A DNA stretch of 64,000 nucleotides, from NCBI GenBank assembly GCA_963800235.1, contig CAWDAD010000003.1:496001-560000 (forward strand). The letters run 5' to 3'. Under the pieces are notes generated by a model. The model ran no database searches. It was not told the origin of the DNA and was given only the letters and a program-made list of their open reading frames with translations. The stretch comes from CAVVNP01 sp963800235 (GTDB lineage: Bacteria; Actinomycetota; Acidimicrobiia; Acidimicrobiales; Iamiaceae). A program made the translations under genes and the position numbers. Below, piece by piece: positions 1 through 8,921 of the stretch; within the stretch, counting starts at the first letter, position 1; every line of letters begins with the position of its first letter.

Positions 1-1
1 C

Positions 2-913
2 ACCGTCCCCGTGCTGTCGGACTCCACCTGCTCGCAGCCGAGCGTCTACGGCGGCGCCTACCACCCCTCGACCATGCTGTGCGCCGGCTCCTACCCCTTC
101 GGCGGGAAGGACTCCTGCGACGGGGACAGCGGCGGCCCCCTCGTGGTGCCCTTCGGCTACGGCGTGATCGAGGTCGGCATCGTCAGCTGGGGCGTGAACA
201 ACCCCTGCGCGCAGGGCGGCTACCCCGGCGTGTACACCCGGGTTCCCGCCTACGCCAACTGGATCTCCCAGGGGAGCCGGTACGGGCCGTTCGACCGCGA
301 CGCCTTCATCCAGCGGCAGTTCCTCGACTACACGGGCGCCTTCGCCGGCAGCTACCTGTCGTTCTGGCAGTACATCCTGGGCAGCGGCGGCTCCCCCGGC
401 TCGCTGATCGCCGCCGTCAACGGCACCGACGCCTGGGACCACACCGCCGGGGCGGTCACCCGGCTCTACCGGGCGTACTTCCAGCGCGACCCCGACAGCG
501 GCGGCCTGGCCTTCTGGATCGGATGGCTGCGGGGCGGGCGCTCCGTCACCGACGTGTCGAACTTCTTCGCCTCGTCGTCGGAGTTCCAGTCGACCTACGG
601 ATCGCTCGACGACGGCGCCTTCGTCGACCTCGTGTACCAGAACGTGCTCGGCCGGGCCCCCGACTCCGGCGGCCGCTCGTACTGGCTGAACCGCCTGGCC
701 AACGGCCTGACCCGGGGCGGGATGATGGCCTACTTCTCCGACTCCTCGGAGTTCCGCAACGCCACCGACGCCAAGGTCTCCCGCCTCATCGAGTGGTTCG
801 GCGCCATGCAGCGGGTGCCCACCGCCGGCGAGCAGTCGTTCCTCGCGGGGCTCACCCTCGAGCAGATCGGTGACGCCATCCCCAACACCGTGGAGTACAA
901 CGCCCGGTTCTGA
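2..913 (+). CDS. Secreted trypsin-like serine protease with DUF4214 domains, 5' partial
   Basis: The reading frame is open at the left edge, so the signal peptide and the catalytic His and Asp lie outside the window. The visible part begins inside a chymotrypsin-fold (S1) domain and carries the nucleophile motif CDGDSGGPL, followed by VGIVSWG and the typical closing segment GVYTRVPAYANWI. After about residue 95 come roughly 200 residues with repeated patterns such as LYRAYFQRDPDSGG and LVYQNVLGRAPDSGG, which mark tandem DUF4214 units. DUF4214 occurs in large secreted bacterial proteins; its role is unclear, with adhesion or carbohydrate contact suggested. The inferred product is an exported protease tethered by DUF4214 repeats. 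No gene follows on the same strand until 5.6 kb. Confidence 0.85.
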   Translation, partial: TVPVLSDSTCSQPSVYGGAYHPSTMLCAGSYPFGGKDSCDGDSGGPLVVPFGYGVIEVGIVSWGVNNPCAQGGYPGVYTRVPAYANWISQGSRYGPFDRDAFIQRQFLDYTGAFAGSYLSFWQYILGSGGSPGSLIAAVNGTDAWDHTAGAVTRLYRAYFQRDPDSGGLAFWIGWLRGGRSVTDVSNFFASSSEFQSTYGSLDDGAFVDLVYQNVLGRAPDSGGRSYWLNRLANGLTRGGMMAYFSDSSEFRNATDAKVSRLIEWFGAMQRVPTAGEQSFLAGLTLEQIGDAIPNTVEYNARF

Positions 914-930
914 GCACCCGGCGAGCGGTG

Positions 931-1914
931 TCAGCCGAGCGAGATCGTGCCGAGGGGACCGCTCGCCACTCGGGGCGCGGGGGTGGTCGGCCCGGACCCC
1001 GGTGCGGTCGTCGGCCCCGACGCCGGGACGCTGGAGGTCGCGCCGGTCGTGGACGACGTCGTGGTCGTGGACGTCGCCGTCGTGGTCGTGGACGACGTCG
1101 CCGTCGTGGTCGGCGCCGTCGTGGTGGTGGCGGTCGTCGTGGTGGTGGAGGGGGGCTCCACCGGCTGGGTCACGTACTGCCAGGTGCGCAGGTCGTCGAA
1201 GCGGGCCACGTCGCCGGCGCCGAGGTGGCCGAGGTACCAGCCGGCCCGTCCCGGGTAGACCCACCCGTCGGGCAGCACGACCGTCCCGCCGTGCAGGCCG
1301 TCGCCCCACGCCGGTTCGGCCTCGCCCCCGTGCCAGACCTTCAGGTCGAGCACCGACCCGATGACCCGGGCGCAGAGGTGCCAGGGCAGCGGCTGCAGCA
1401 CGCCGCCGGGGTAGAGCTCGTCGCGCAGGTCGACCTGGCCGACCAGCGTGAAGGGCTGGAGGCTGGAGGTGTCCCAGACGTGCACGTTGAACACCCAGAC
1501 CCCGTAGAACCAGATGTTCTTGGTCACGGTGACCGCCCGCACCCGGCCGAAGGCGGTCGAGAGCCGCAGCACCGCGCCCTGCTGGGTCTCGCCGCCGGTC
1601 GCCTCGCTCCAGGTGGCGCAGGACTGCTCGTCGACGACCTCCGGCCCGTCGATCGGCCAGAAGGCCTCCCGCAGGTTGGTGTCCCGGTTGTCCGGACGGG
1701 CCTGGATCCGGGCCGACCCGGACCCCGAGGTCAGGGTGTAGGTGTCGAACCCGTCGGGGGTGAGCACCACGGTCCGTTGCGCCGGGTCACCGCTGCCGTC
1801 GTAGGTGAGCTGGGGGACGTGGGTGACGCACGCCGCCGCGGCGAACGAGGCGGCGACCGCCAGCACCACCAGCTTGCGTCGGCCCGTCAGGCGCCTGCTC
1901 GGCCCGCTCCCCAT
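931..1914 (-). CDS. Thr-rich secreted protein or lipoprotein of unknown function
   Basis: 327 residues. The N-terminus has Arg/Lys, then a hydrophobic stretch ending AAAC, a weak lipobox, so it is exported and possibly lipid-anchored. The middle 200 residues are a soluble domain I do not recognise, rich in Trp, Asp and Gly. The last 75 residues are almost wholly Thr, Ser, Pro and Ala, a wall-spanning style tail without a sortase motif or closing membrane helix. Its start overlaps the 3' end of larE by 28 bases, so it is probably the third gene of the chdC-larE operon. The long antisense frames here are mirror images of the Thr repeats. Confidence 0.75.
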   Translation of the reverse strand: MGSGPSRRLTGRRKLVVLAVAASFAAAACVTHVPQLTYDGSGDPAQRTVVLTPDGFDTYTLTSGSGSARIQARPDNRDTNLREAFWPIDGPEVVDEQSCATWSEATGGETQQGAVLRLSTAFGRVRAVTVTKNIWFYGVWVFNVHVWDTSSLQPFTLVGQVDLRDELYPGGVLQPLPWHLCARVIGSVLDLKVWHGGEAEPAWGDGLHGGTVVLPDGWVYPGRAGWYLGHLGAGDVARFDDLRTWQYVTQPVEPPSTTTTTATTTTAPTTTATSSTTTTATSTTTTSSTTGATSSVPASGPTTAPGSGPTTPAPRVASGPLGTISLG

Positions 1915-2717
1915 GCGGCGTTGAGGTTACCGGAGCGCAACCCCTGCAGGTCGAGGGTGACGTCGCGGTAGCCGGCCGCCCGCACGGCGGCGACCACCCG
2001 CTCCCGGTCGCCCACCACGTCGGCCAGCCGGTCGACGGGCACCTCGATGCGGGCCAGATCGTCGTGGTGGCGGACCCGCAGGTCGTCGAAGCCGAGCCGT
2101 CGCAGGCCGGCCTCGGCCGCCTCGACGCCGCGGAGGACCGCCACCGTCACCGGCGTGCCGTAGGGGACCCGCGACGCCAGGCAGGGCGCCGCCGGCTTGT
2201 CCCACGTGCGCAGGCCGAGCCGCTGCGACGCCGATCGCACCAGCGCCTTGGTGAAGCCGGCGTCGAGCAGCGGGAACCGGGCGCCGGCGGCGGCCGCCGC
2301 CTGCTGGCCCGGCCGGTGGTCGCCGAGGTCGTCGACGTTGACGCCGAGCACCACCGTCGCCCCCTCCGCCTGAGCGATGGGGCCGACCGCGTCCATGAGC
2401 GCCGACTTGCAGCGGGCGCAGCGCTGCGGGTCGTTGACCCGGTAGGCGGCGTCATCGAGCTCGCTCGTCTCGACCGGCTGCCAGCGCAGGCCCCACTCCC
2501 CGGCCAGCTCCTCGCAGGCGGCGCGCTCGGACCCGGCCAGCGACGGGGACACCGCGGTGGCGCACAGCACCCGGTCGGGGCCGAGGGTGTCGGTGGCCAC
2601 CCAGGCGAGCAGGGCCGAGTCGGCGCCGCCGCTGAAGGCGACGACGGCGCGGTCGAGCTCGACCAGCCCGGCCCGGAGGCGATCCAGGGCGGCGGTCGGG
2701 TCGGCAGGAGCGGCCAC
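1887..2717 (-). CDS. larE: LarE-family ATP-dependent sacrificial sulfur transferase
   Basis: 276 residues from a GTG start at 2717, 14 bases after the chdC stop. The N-terminal PP-loop ATPase motif AFSGGADSALLA is clear, followed by RCARCKSALMD and APCLASRVPYGTPVT, both characteristic of the LarE/ExsB-related family. LarE adenylates pyridinium-3,5-dicarboxylate mononucleotide and donates sulfur from its own cysteine to build the nickel-pincer cofactor of lactate racemase. Many actinobacterial homologues are found without larA, larB or larC, as here, so the real acceptor may differ. The family is clear; the physiological substrate is inferred. The longer frame upstream is not needed because the chdC gene occupies it. 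Confidence 0.85.
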   Translation of the reverse strand: MAAPADPTAALDRLRAGLVELDRAVVAFSGGADSALLAWVATDTLGPDRVLCATAVSPSLAGSERAACEELAGEWGLRWQPVETSELDDAAYRVNDPQRCARCKSALMDAVGPIAQAEGATVVLGVNVDDLGDHRPGQQAAAAAGARFPLLDAGFTKALVRSASQRLGLRTWDKPAAPCLASRVPYGTPVTVAVLRGVEAAEAGLRRLGFDDLRVRHHDDLARIEVPVDRLADVVGDRERVVAAVRAAGYRDVTLDLQGLRSGNLNAAWGAGRAGA

Positions 2718-2731
2718 GCCGGCGATCGGGT

Positions 2732-3415
2732 TCAGGGCAGCCCGACCTCGGTCAGCACGGCGTCGAGGTCGGCGACCATGCCGGTGTAGAAGGGCCCGAA
2801 CTCCGCGTAGCGGGCCGAGGCCTCGTCGTAGCGCATGGTGTAGACGACCTCCTTGAGGTCGTCGGGGTGGACGGCGAAGAGCGTCACCCCCCACTCGAAG
2901 TCGTCGACGCCGGTCGACCCGGTGACGACCTGCAGCACCCGGCCGGCGAAGGTCCGGCCCGACGCCCCGTGCTCGTACATCAGCCGCTTGCGCTCGTCGT
3001 AGGGCAGCGCGAACCAGTTCTGGTCGACGTTGCGGCGCTTGGACATCGGGTAGAAGCACCACGCCGGCTTGCCCTCGGGTGGCAGCTGCGGCCAGAGGCG
3101 GGCCTGCTTGAGCTCGTCGGGGACCCCCTGGGCGTACTCGGAGATCTCGGTCAGCGAGACGTAGGAGCCGACCAGGTCGAGGCCGGCGGCCACCGCTGCG
3201 GTCTGCAGCGACCGCAGGGTCCAGGTGTCGGGGGCCAGCCCCATCAGCGCCAGGTCGGCCTTGTGCCCGAGCAGGGCCACCGCCACCACCTGGGCCCCGT
3301 CGCCCTCGGCGGCCTTGACCGCCCGCAGCACCGCCTCGCGGTCGGTGTCCGGGGCGATCCGGAAGAAGAGGTGCAGCACCGCCTGGCCGGTGGTCGGGAC
3401 GAGCGGATCGGGCAT
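2732..3415 (-). CDS. chdC: Coproheme decarboxylase ChdC (HemQ)
   Basis: 227 residues, the usual length for the chlorite dismutase-like fold. HemQ hallmarks are SEYAQG, WCFYPMSKRRN, LPYDERKRLMYEHGASGR (the proximal haem-ligand His) and VTGSTGVDDFEWGVTLFA. In monoderm bacteria the enzyme performs the last step of the coproporphyrin-dependent haem pathway, removing two propionate carboxyls from coproheme using hydrogen peroxide. It heads a minus-strand operon with larE and a lipoprotein. A TACACT box lies 7 bases before the ATG (3423-3428), suggesting a leaderless transcript. No other haem-pathway gene is in view. Confidence 0.93.
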   Translation of the reverse strand: MPDPLVPTTGQAVLHLFFRIAPDTDREAVLRAVKAAEGDGAQVVAVALLGHKADLALMGLAPDTWTLRSLQTAAVAAGLDLVGSYVSLTEISEYAQGVPDELKQARLWPQLPPEGKPAWCFYPMSKRRNVDQNWFALPYDERKRLMYEHGASGRTFAGRVLQVVTGSTGVDDFEWGVTLFAVHPDDLKEVVYTMRYDEASARYAEFGPFYTGMVADLDAVLTEVGLP

Positions 3416-3422
3416 GTCGTCG

Positions 3423-3428
3423 AGTGTA
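3423..3428 (-). promoter_or_regulatory. Candidate -10 box of chdC, leaderless start
   Basis: Read on the minus strand this is TACACT, matching TANNNT, and the chdC ATG begins 7 bases later. No Shine-Dalgarno-like sequence lies between, so transcription probably starts at or next to the start codon. Confidence 0.5.
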
Positions 3429-3429
3429 G

Positions 3430-3832
3430 GAGGGGGCGTCTCGGCACCCCCGTGGGGGCGACGGGGACACCAGCAGCCTGTCGAACGGGGGCGGCACCGC
3501 CGTCGACCTCTTCGCCGTGTCCGACACCCCGCCGACGTGGTTCTCCTACACCGCCGGCTCCTCGTCGGGCGCCACCACCGCCGGTCCGACCACCTCCGGC
3601 CAGCAGCTGACCTGGCACGGCAGCTTCACCGTCCCGGCGGCGTCGGGGGGATCACCGGGCACCCTGACCCTGCACGTCTCGGTCACGACCTCGACCACCA
3701 CCACCTCGACCACGACCACCCAGCCGTCGACCACCGGGCCGCCGACCACAGGCCGTCGACCACCACCTCGACGGCCCCGCCGACCTGGCGGTGCCGGCGC
3801 CCCGTCGCACCGGCACCGGGTGCCAGGACGCG
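3430..3832 (+). pseudogene. Decayed fragment of a Thr-rich surface protein
   Basis: After an in-frame stop at 3427-3429 the plus-strand frame reads a domain-like segment (DLFAVSDTPPTWFSY, then LTWHGSFTVPAASG and TLTLHVSV) that passes straight into a Thr-rich tail (VTTSTTTTSTTTTQPSTT). This resembles the C-terminal part of an exported Thr-tailed protein. There is no plausible start codon or signal peptide, and the tail switches frame around 3750 (PSTTTSTAPPT continues in another frame) before turning Arg-rich. It therefore looks like a 5'-truncated, frameshifted remnant filling the gap between chdC and groEL. Similarity to known families was not recognised. Confidence 0.45.
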
Positions 3833-3862
3833 ACGAGGGCCGGCCCGGAGGCCGGCCCTCGT
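3833..3862 (-). terminator. Intrinsic terminator-like hairpin after groEL
   Basis: A perfect 13-bp inverted repeat (ACGAGGGCCGGCC / GGCCGGCCCTCGT) with a 4-base loop (CGGA) lies 25 bases beyond the groEL stop. There is no U-tract, which is usual for high-GC actinobacteria. Confidence 0.75.
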
Positions 3863-3886
3863 GCCGTTCGGTTCAGCTCGGGCGGA

Positions 3887-5506
<1,620 letters not shown>

Positions 5507-5523
5507 GCGTGTGTGTCCTCCGG

Positions 5524-5550
5524 TTAGCACTCTCAGGTGTCGAGTGCTAG
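5524..5550 (-). promoter_or_regulatory. CIRCE element (HrcA operator)
   Basis: The sequence TTAGCACTC-9 bases-GAGTGCTAG matches the CIRCE consensus TTAGCACTC-N9-GAGTGCTAA at 17 of 18 positions. It sits 18 bases upstream of the groEL start, where HrcA normally binds to repress transcription at low temperature. Confidence 0.95.
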
Positions 5551-5624
5551 CCAACCACCTCGGCGGGCCGGCCGCAACCTGACCGGCGGGGTTCCTCGGC
5601 CCGAGCCGCCGGCCGTCGGCGTCG

Positions 5625-5630
5625 TACGCT
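5625..5630 (+). promoter_or_regulatory. Candidate -10 box, leaderless start of the FAD monooxygenase gene
   Basis: TACGCT followed by exactly 6 bases and then ATG 5637. The spacing equals that seen before several other genes in this window. Confidence 0.5.
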
Positions 5631-5636
5631 TCGCCG

Positions 5637-7187
5637 ATGCACGTGGCCGTCGTCGGGGCGGGGATCGGCGGCCTCGGGACGGCCCTCGGGCTGGCCCGGA
5701 CCGGCCACCGGGTGACCGTCGTCGAGCGCGACGCCACCCCCACCCCCGCGACCGCCGCCGAGGCGTTCCACTGGGACCGACGGGGTGCGCCCCAGGTCCG
5801 CCACTCCCACGCGCTGCTGGCCCGGCTGCGCAACCTGCTGCGCGACCGGCACCCCGACGTCCTCGACGGGCTGCACGCCGCCGGGGTGACCGAGATCCGC
5901 TTCGCCGACCTGCTTCCGGAGACCGTGCTCGACCGGGCGCCCCGCCCCGGCGACGAGGACCTGGTGGCGCTGGCCGGTCGCCGCACCACCCTCGAGTGGG
6001 TGCTGCGCCGGACGGTGCTCGCCGAGCCCGGCGTCGAGCTGCTCGACGGGGCCGCCGCTCGGGGCCTGGCCTGGGACGACGCCGCGGGCGGGACCGACGG
6101 CCGACCGGCGGTGGCCGGCGTGCAGGTCGAGAGCCGGCCCGTCGCCGGCCGGCGCGCCGAGCGGCGCACGATCGGCGCCGACCTGGTGGTGACCGCCGGC
6201 GGCCGGCGCGACCCCGTCGCCGGCTGGGTCCGGCAGCGGGGGGTACCCCTCGTGGAGACCGAGGAGGACACCGGGATCGTCTACTTCTCGCGGTTCCGCC
6301 GACTGGTGCCGGGGGCGCCGCAGCCGCCGTCGGCCGGCCTGACCGTCGGCAACCTCGGCTACCTGAAGTACGGGTTGTTCCCGGGTGACGACCGCACCTT
6401 CTCGCTGACCCTCGCCTGCGGCACCGCCGACCGCGAGCTGCGATCCCGCCTCGCCCACCCGGAGACCTTCGACCGGGTGGCCGGCGCCATCCCCACCGTC
6501 GCCCCCTGGGTCGACGGGTCGTGCTCGGCGCCGATCACCGGCGTCGAGGTCATGGCCGGGCTGGTCAACCGCCGGCGCCGCTACGCCGACGACCTCGGTC
6601 GGCCGATCGTGCGCCGGCTGGTGGCGGTCGGCGACGCCCACACCTGCACCAACCCCCTCTACGGGCGCGGCTGCTCGCTGGCGATGGTGCAGGCCTCCCT
6701 GCTCGCCGACGCCCTCGCGGGCCACGCCGACGACCTCGACGCCGCCCTCTCCGCCTACGAGGCGGCCAGCGCGGTCGAGGTGCTGCCGTGGTACCGGGCG
6801 GCGGTGGCGCAGGACCGGATGGAGCGGGAGCGCGCCGAACCGGTCGAGGGAGCCGCGGACCGGCCGACGGGAGACGGAGGCGCCGATGCCGCCGCACCGG
6901 AGGAGCCGTCGGCGCCCGGTGCCTTCGCCGGGCTGGGGCGACGGGAGCTGGCGGCGCTCCTCCGCGACGGTGTGGCGCCCGCCGTGCGGCTCGACCCGGT
7001 CGTGTACCGGGCCTTCGTGCGCATGTTCAACCTGCTGAGCCCGCCCGACGCCCTGCTCGCCGACCACGACGTGATCGGCCGGGTGCTGGCCGTCTACCAG
7101 GACCGGGACCGCCGATCGCCGGAGCCGTCGCTCGGCCCCGACCGGGCCGAGCTGCTGGCGATCAGCCGCCCGCCACCGCCGGGATGA
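5637..7187 (+). CDS. FAD-dependent monooxygenase/epoxidase-like oxidoreductase
   Basis: 516 residues. A Rossmann FAD motif opens the protein (VAVVGAGIGGLGTALGLA) with the ribose-binding acidic residue in VTVVERD. The second FAD-contact region, LVAVGDAHTCTNPLYGRG, is the GD motif of the PHBH/epoxidase class. A motif HSHALLARLRNLL near residue 58 is typical of the actinobacterial subgroup related to squalene-epoxidase and geranylgeranyl-reductase-like proteins. The likely reaction is a flavin-dependent hydroxylation or reduction of a hydrophobic substrate, which is not identifiable. It is divergent from groEL, and its end overlaps the MoaD-like gene by 26 bases tail to tail. Confidence 0.8.
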   Translation: MHVAVVGAGIGGLGTALGLARTGHRVTVVERDATPTPATAAEAFHWDRRGAPQVRHSHALLARLRNLLRDRHPDVLDGLHAAGVTEIRFADLLPETVLDRAPRPGDEDLVALAGRRTTLEWVLRRTVLAEPGVELLDGAAARGLAWDDAAGGTDGRPAVAGVQVESRPVAGRRAERRTIGADLVVTAGGRRDPVAGWVRQRGVPLVETEEDTGIVYFSRFRRLVPGAPQPPSAGLTVGNLGYLKYGLFPGDDRTFSLTLACGTADRELRSRLAHPETFDRVAGAIPTVAPWVDGSCSAPITGVEVMAGLVNRRRRYADDLGRPIVRRLVAVGDAHTCTNPLYGRGCSLAMVQASLLADALAGHADDLDAALSAYEAASAVEVLPWYRAAVAQDRMERERAEPVEGAADRPTGDGGADAAAPEEPSAPGAFAGLGRRELAALLRDGVAPAVRLDPVVYRAFVRMFNLLSPPDALLADHDVIGRVLAVYQDRDRRSPEPSLGPDRAELLAISRPPPPG

Positions 7188-7437
7188 TCGAGACGGTCTC
7201 GCCGTCGGGCACCGGCGTCTGCAGGCCGTCGAGGAAGCGCACGTCGTCGTCGGACACGAACAGGTTGACGAACCGGCGCAGGCCGCCCTCGTCGTCGAGG
7301 ATCCGCTCGCGGAAGCCCGGGTGCTGGCGCTCGAGGGCGTCGAGCACCTCGCCCACGGTGGCGCCCTCGACCGACACCTCGGAGGCGCCGGCGGTGAGGG
7401 TGCGCAGGGTGGTGGGGACGCGGACGGTGACGCTCAT
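7162..7437 (-). CDS. MoaD/ThiS-family ubiquitin-like sulfur carrier
   Basis: 91 residues from ATG 7437. The beta-grasp fold is indicated by SVTVRVPTTLRTLT and the family core VGEVLDALERQHPGFRERI. The protein ends PAVAGG; the C-terminal Gly-Gly is the site that is adenylated and thiocarboxylated in sulfur carriers. It could serve molybdopterin, cysteine or another thiolation pathway; no partner (MoaE, ThiG, CysM or an E1-like enzyme) is adjacent. The upstream region holds a GC-rich inverted repeat at 7482-7520. Confidence 0.85.
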   Translation of the reverse strand: MSVTVRVPTTLRTLTAGASEVSVEGATVGEVLDALERQHPGFRERILDDEGGLRRFVNLFVSDDDVRFLDGLQTPVPDGETVSIIPAVAGG

Positions 7438-7481
7438 GGATGGCAGGCCTCGGTGGGGCGACGACGGACGGCGCGATGGTA

Positions 7482-7520
7482 TCGGCGGGCCGCTGCGCTC
7501 CGTACGGGGCGGCCCGCCGA
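7482..7520. repeat. Inverted repeat upstream of the MoaD-like gene
   Basis: Perfect 10-base arms TCGGCGGGCC and GGCCCGCCGA enclose 19 bases. Read towards the MoaD-like gene it would form a leader hairpin 45 bases before the start codon; read the other way it could be a terminator. Its role is unknown. Confidence 0.5.
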
Positions 7521-7535
7521 TCCGGCACCCTTCGG

Positions 7536-7590
7536 ACAGTGAGGCACGACCATCCCAAAATTTCACGTTTGGTGGTTATAATCTCACTGT
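7536..7590. promoter_or_regulatory. AT-rich nested dyad with a TATAAT box
   Basis: This 55-base island is far richer in A/T than its surroundings. Outer arms ACAGTGAG (7536-7543) and CTCACTGT (7583-7590) are perfect inverted repeats. Inner arms CCAAA (7555-7559) and TTTGG (7568-7572) form a second, nearly concentric pair. A consensus -10 box TATAAT lies at 7577-7582 facing the small gene at 7611. A regulator-controlled promoter is the simplest reading. No good -35 box is visible. Confidence 0.5.
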
Positions 7591-7610
7591 TCGTGGGTAC
7601 TGATCGGTCG

Positions 7611-7838
7611 ATGGTTCCAGAGATGGCAACGGTCTGCATCAGCGAGGACGAGCGTGGCGACCGCATGGTCGAGCTGGTCTCGGCCCTCGGACGCTGCGCA
7701 CCCCAGCGGGCGGCGCAGGCGATCGAGGTCGGTCGGCGGGGACGCCCGGTCGACCTCACCGCCGACCCCCAGGGGTTCGGGGGCACGGACGACCCGTGGA
7801 GCACGGTCGCCTGCGCCCTGGTCGCCCTCCGCCGCTGA
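7611..7838 (+). CDS. Small hypothetical protein
   Basis: 75 residues, no family recognised. The sequence has a helix-like central part (DRMVELVSALGRC, RAAQAIEVGRRG), no signal peptide and no membrane segment. An in-frame GTG at 7593, 10 bases after the TATAAT box, would add six residues and give an almost leaderless message. It is supported by an AT-rich promoter-like island directly upstream and by the absence of a better frame on either strand. Confidence 0.5.
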   Translation: MVPEMATVCISEDERGDRMVELVSALGRCAPQRAAQAIEVGRRGRPVDLTADPQGFGGTDDPWSTVACALVALRR

Positions 7839-7886
7839 CCGCCCCCCTTCCGCACGGGGCCGGCCGCCGCCCGCGCCACCGCCCCG

Positions 7887-8882
7887 CTAGCGCGCCGCCC
7901 GGGCGGCCAGGTGGTCGGCCACCGCGTCGGTGACGCACGCCAGGGTGTCCCGGTGCGACCGCTCGGTGCCGTAGCGCTCGACCAGCGACACCGCCTCGAC
8001 CCGGTCGGCGCAGCCGTCGTACACCTCGCCGGCCACCGCCAGCACCGGTACCCCGAGCTCGCCGGCCAGCTCGACCACCCCGCCCACGACCTTGCCCTCG
8101 AAGCTCTGGGCGTCGACGAAGCCCTCGCCGGTGATGGCCAGGTCCGCCCCCTCGAGCAGCGCGTAGAGGTCGAGCTCGTCGGCCACCAGGTCGAAGCCCG
8201 ACACCAGCTCGGCGCCGATGGCGGCCAGGCCCCCGGCCAGGCCGCCGGCCGCGCCCGCCCCCTCGACGTCGGTGACGTCGACCCCGTGCTCCTCGAGGTA
8301 CACCGCCGCCAGCCGCTCCAGCCGGCGCCGGAGCAGCTGGACCTGGGCGGCGGAGGCGCCCTTCTGGGGGGCGAAGCACTCGGCGGCGTCGACGAACCGG
8401 GTGCGCACGTCGCAGCCCACGACCAGCTCGACGCCCCGCAGCCGCTGCAGCGGGTACAGGGCCCGCAACGCCCCCAGCCCGCCGTCGGTGGTCGCCGACC
8501 CCCCCATGCCGACCAGCACGCGGCGGGCGCCGGCGTCGATCGCCGCCGCGATCAGCTCACCGGTGCCGTGGGTGGCGGCGGCGACCGCGTCGTTCCCACG
8601 CGGCCCCCCGACCAGGTCCAGACCCGAGGCCCTCGCCATCTCGATCACCGCCGTTCGGCGGTCGAGCCGCCAGCCCGCCTCGACCGGATCGCCGAGCGGG
8701 CCGGTGACGACCGCGGTGCGGTTGGCGCCGCCCAGCGCCTGCAGCGTGCCCTCGCCGCCGTCGGCGAGGGGGGCCACGTCGCAGGACCCGCCGGCACCCG
8801 CCACCGCCACGGCGATGGCGGCGGCCACCTCGGCGGCGGTCGCGGTCGTCCGGAACTTGTCCGGGCAGGCCACGACGCGCAT
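7887..8882 (-). CDS. Glycerate kinase (GlxK/GarK family)
   Basis: 331 residues. The N-terminus MRVVACPDKFRTTATAAEVA is the family's PDSFK-type substrate-binding opening, followed by PLADGGEGTL. Gly-rich loops MGGSATTDGGLGAL and GAGAAGGLAGGL are the conserved nucleotide-binding segments, and DLAITGEGFVDAQSFEGK is the conserved C-terminal motif. The enzyme phosphorylates D-glycerate with ATP, feeding glyoxylate or serine breakdown into glycolysis. It is monocistronic and divergent from otsA. Confidence 0.9.
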   Translation of the reverse strand: MRVVACPDKFRTTATAAEVAAAIAVAVAGAGGSCDVAPLADGGEGTLQALGGANRTAVVTGPLGDPVEAGWRLDRRTAVIEMARASGLDLVGGPRGNDAVAAATHGTGELIAAAIDAGARRVLVGMGGSATTDGGLGALRALYPLQRLRGVELVVGCDVRTRFVDAAECFAPQKGASAAQVQLLRRRLERLAAVYLEEHGVDVTDVEGAGAAGGLAGGLAAIGAELVSGFDLVADELDLYALLEGADLAITGEGFVDAQSFEGKVVGGVVELAGELGVPVLAVAGEVYDGCADRVEAVSLVERYGTERSHRDTLACVTDAVADHLAARAAR

Positions 8883-8909
8883 CCTCCGTGTCTACCGCGC
8901 CCGCTTTCC

Positions 8910-8915
8910 TAGGGT
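8910..8915 (+). promoter_or_regulatory. Candidate -10 box of otsA, leaderless start
   Basis: TAGGGT, then 6 bases, then the GTG start codon at 8922. Confidence 0.45.
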
Positions 8916-8921
8916 GGCCCC

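Noticed and set aside
5547..7067. 506-codon minus-strand open frame opposite the FAD monooxygenase
   Set aside because: No domain; the plus strand has a clear FAD-binding protein with a promoter-like box.
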